A stretch of 64,000 nt of DNA from Bacteroidota bacterium (lineage in GTDB: Bacteria; Bacteroidota; Bacteroidia; 2-12-FULL-35-15). The notes below the pieces were generated by a model. It had not been told where the DNA came from and ran no database searches. It was given only the letters and a program-made list of their open reading frames with translations. Both the position numbers and the translations under genes were made by a program. Where the stretch lies: assembly GCA_005772895.1 (NCBI GenBank), contig SXIH01000004.1, positions 1-64,000 on the forward strand, written 5' to 3'. Within the stretch, counting starts at the first letter, position 1, and each line of letters opens with the position of its first letter. Shown piece after piece: positions 63,741-64,000 of the stretch.

Positions 63741-64000
63741 CTAACAAAACTCCTCAAAAGCCATTTTTAAATTGTCGGCAATCATTTGTGCGTTGCGTCC
63801 TTCAATATGATGACGTTCTACAAAATGAACCAATTTGCCATCTTTAAACAATGCAATTGCCGGTGATGATGGCGGATACGGAGCAAAATGCTTGCGCGCT
63901 TCTGCTACAGCTTCGGTATCAAATCCTGCAAAAACAGTAGTGATTTTATTTGGACGTTTAGCTCCTGTTAAAGATAATTTTACTCCCGGACGAGCCGCTC
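63741..64000 (-). CDS. BrxA/BrxB bacilliredoxin family protein, 5' end outside window
   Basis: The right edge cuts this gene, so only the last 86 codons are visible, with a stop at 63743-63741. The reading AARPGVKLSLTGAKRPNKIT, VFAGFDTEAVAEARKHFAPY, PPSSPAIALFKDGKLVHFVE and RHHIEGRNAQMIADNLKMAF, ending EEFC, matches the YphP/YqiW (BrxA/BrxB) family. These thiol-disulfide proteins remove bacillithiol from cytoplasmic proteins or act as thioredoxin-like proteins. The CGC-type active site lies upstream, out of view. Confidence 0.85.
   Translation of the reverse strand, partial: AARPGVKLSLTGAKRPNKITTVFAGFDTEAVAEARKHFAPYPPSSPAIALFKDGKLVHFVERHHIEGRNAQMIADNLKMAFEEFC

Noticed and set aside
1-64000. 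Insertion sequences, integrase or prophage genes
   Set aside because: No transposase, integrase or phage structural protein signature was found in any of the frames I examined.

Overview
The window is AT-rich bacterial chromosome from a member of the Bacteroidota. The evidence is direct. At least six proteins end in a type A type IX secretion (T9SS) sorting domain, and three end in the gliding-motility-associated (type B) C-terminal domain. There is a PorP/SprF-like and a PorE-like gene, two SusC-like TonB receptors, and promoters of the TTG-N18..22-TAnnTTTG type used by this phylum. MqnC (futalosine menaquinone route), L-aspartate oxidase and di-heme peroxidase genes fit a respiring, free-living organism. 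I cannot resolve genus or family. No rRNA, tRNA, CRISPR array, transposase or prophage module was seen.

Layout. 1-6.6 kb: end of a TonB receptor facing a minus-strand operon (TonB receptor, TPR-like secreted protein, membrane protein, winged-helix regulator, 2TM protein). 6.6-8.6 kb: small lipoprotein-like genes and a roughly 0.9 kb gene-free stretch with a decayed direct repeat. 8.65-14.9 kb: a T9SS cassette of a 1062-residue PKD surface protein with a type B signal, a PorP/SprF-like protein and a PorE-like OmpA protein. 15-17.6 kb: SBBP beta-propeller T9SS cargo. 17.7-19.9 kb: divergent Nfu-type Fe-S carrier and nadB. 20-21.9 kb: ECF sigma factor with an unusual anti-sigma-like partner. 22-25.3 kb: two T9SS cargo proteins and a di-heme cytochrome c peroxidase. 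25.4-29 kb: lepA, a small membrane protein and metF. 29-30.7 kb: a secreted copper-monooxygenase-like protein fused to a cytochrome domain. 30.9-37.1 kb: riboflavin synthase behind two tandem paralogous surface proteins, one of them interrupted by an in-frame TGA. 37.2-45 kb: small lipoprotein, mqnC, leucyl aminopeptidase, an unknown secreted protein, pdxA and a secreted M14 carboxypeptidase. 45.2-50.5 kb: the yceD-rpmF-plsX-fabH-accB-accC cluster for lipid synthesis. 50.5-52.2 kb: collagen-like and T9SS proteins. 52.3-54.8 kb: FAD monooxygenase/SRPBCC/GNAT operon. 54.9-59.1 kb: accessory stretch with a HigBA-like toxin-antitoxin pair, a frameshifted UvrD-like helicase, a GIY-YIG nuclease among palindromic repeats, a small SSB and a zinc-ribbon protein. 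59.3-61.9 kb: a string of small plus-strand genes. 61.9-64 kb: a subtilase and a truncated bacilliredoxin.

The main themes are surface display and secretion by the T9SS, core lipid/cofactor/quinone metabolism, and intergenic DNA unusually rich in short repeats. Those repeats are of two kinds: dispersed palindromes, and arrays of short word-like units that often lie in the leaders of genes. The most interesting leads are the Trp-to-TGA interruption in one of two partly homogenised surface-protein paralogs, the copper-site cytochrome fusion, the triple-repeat anti-sigma protein under an apparent ECF promoter, the single-base frameshift in the helicase, and the GIY-YIG gene bordered by REP-like palindromes.
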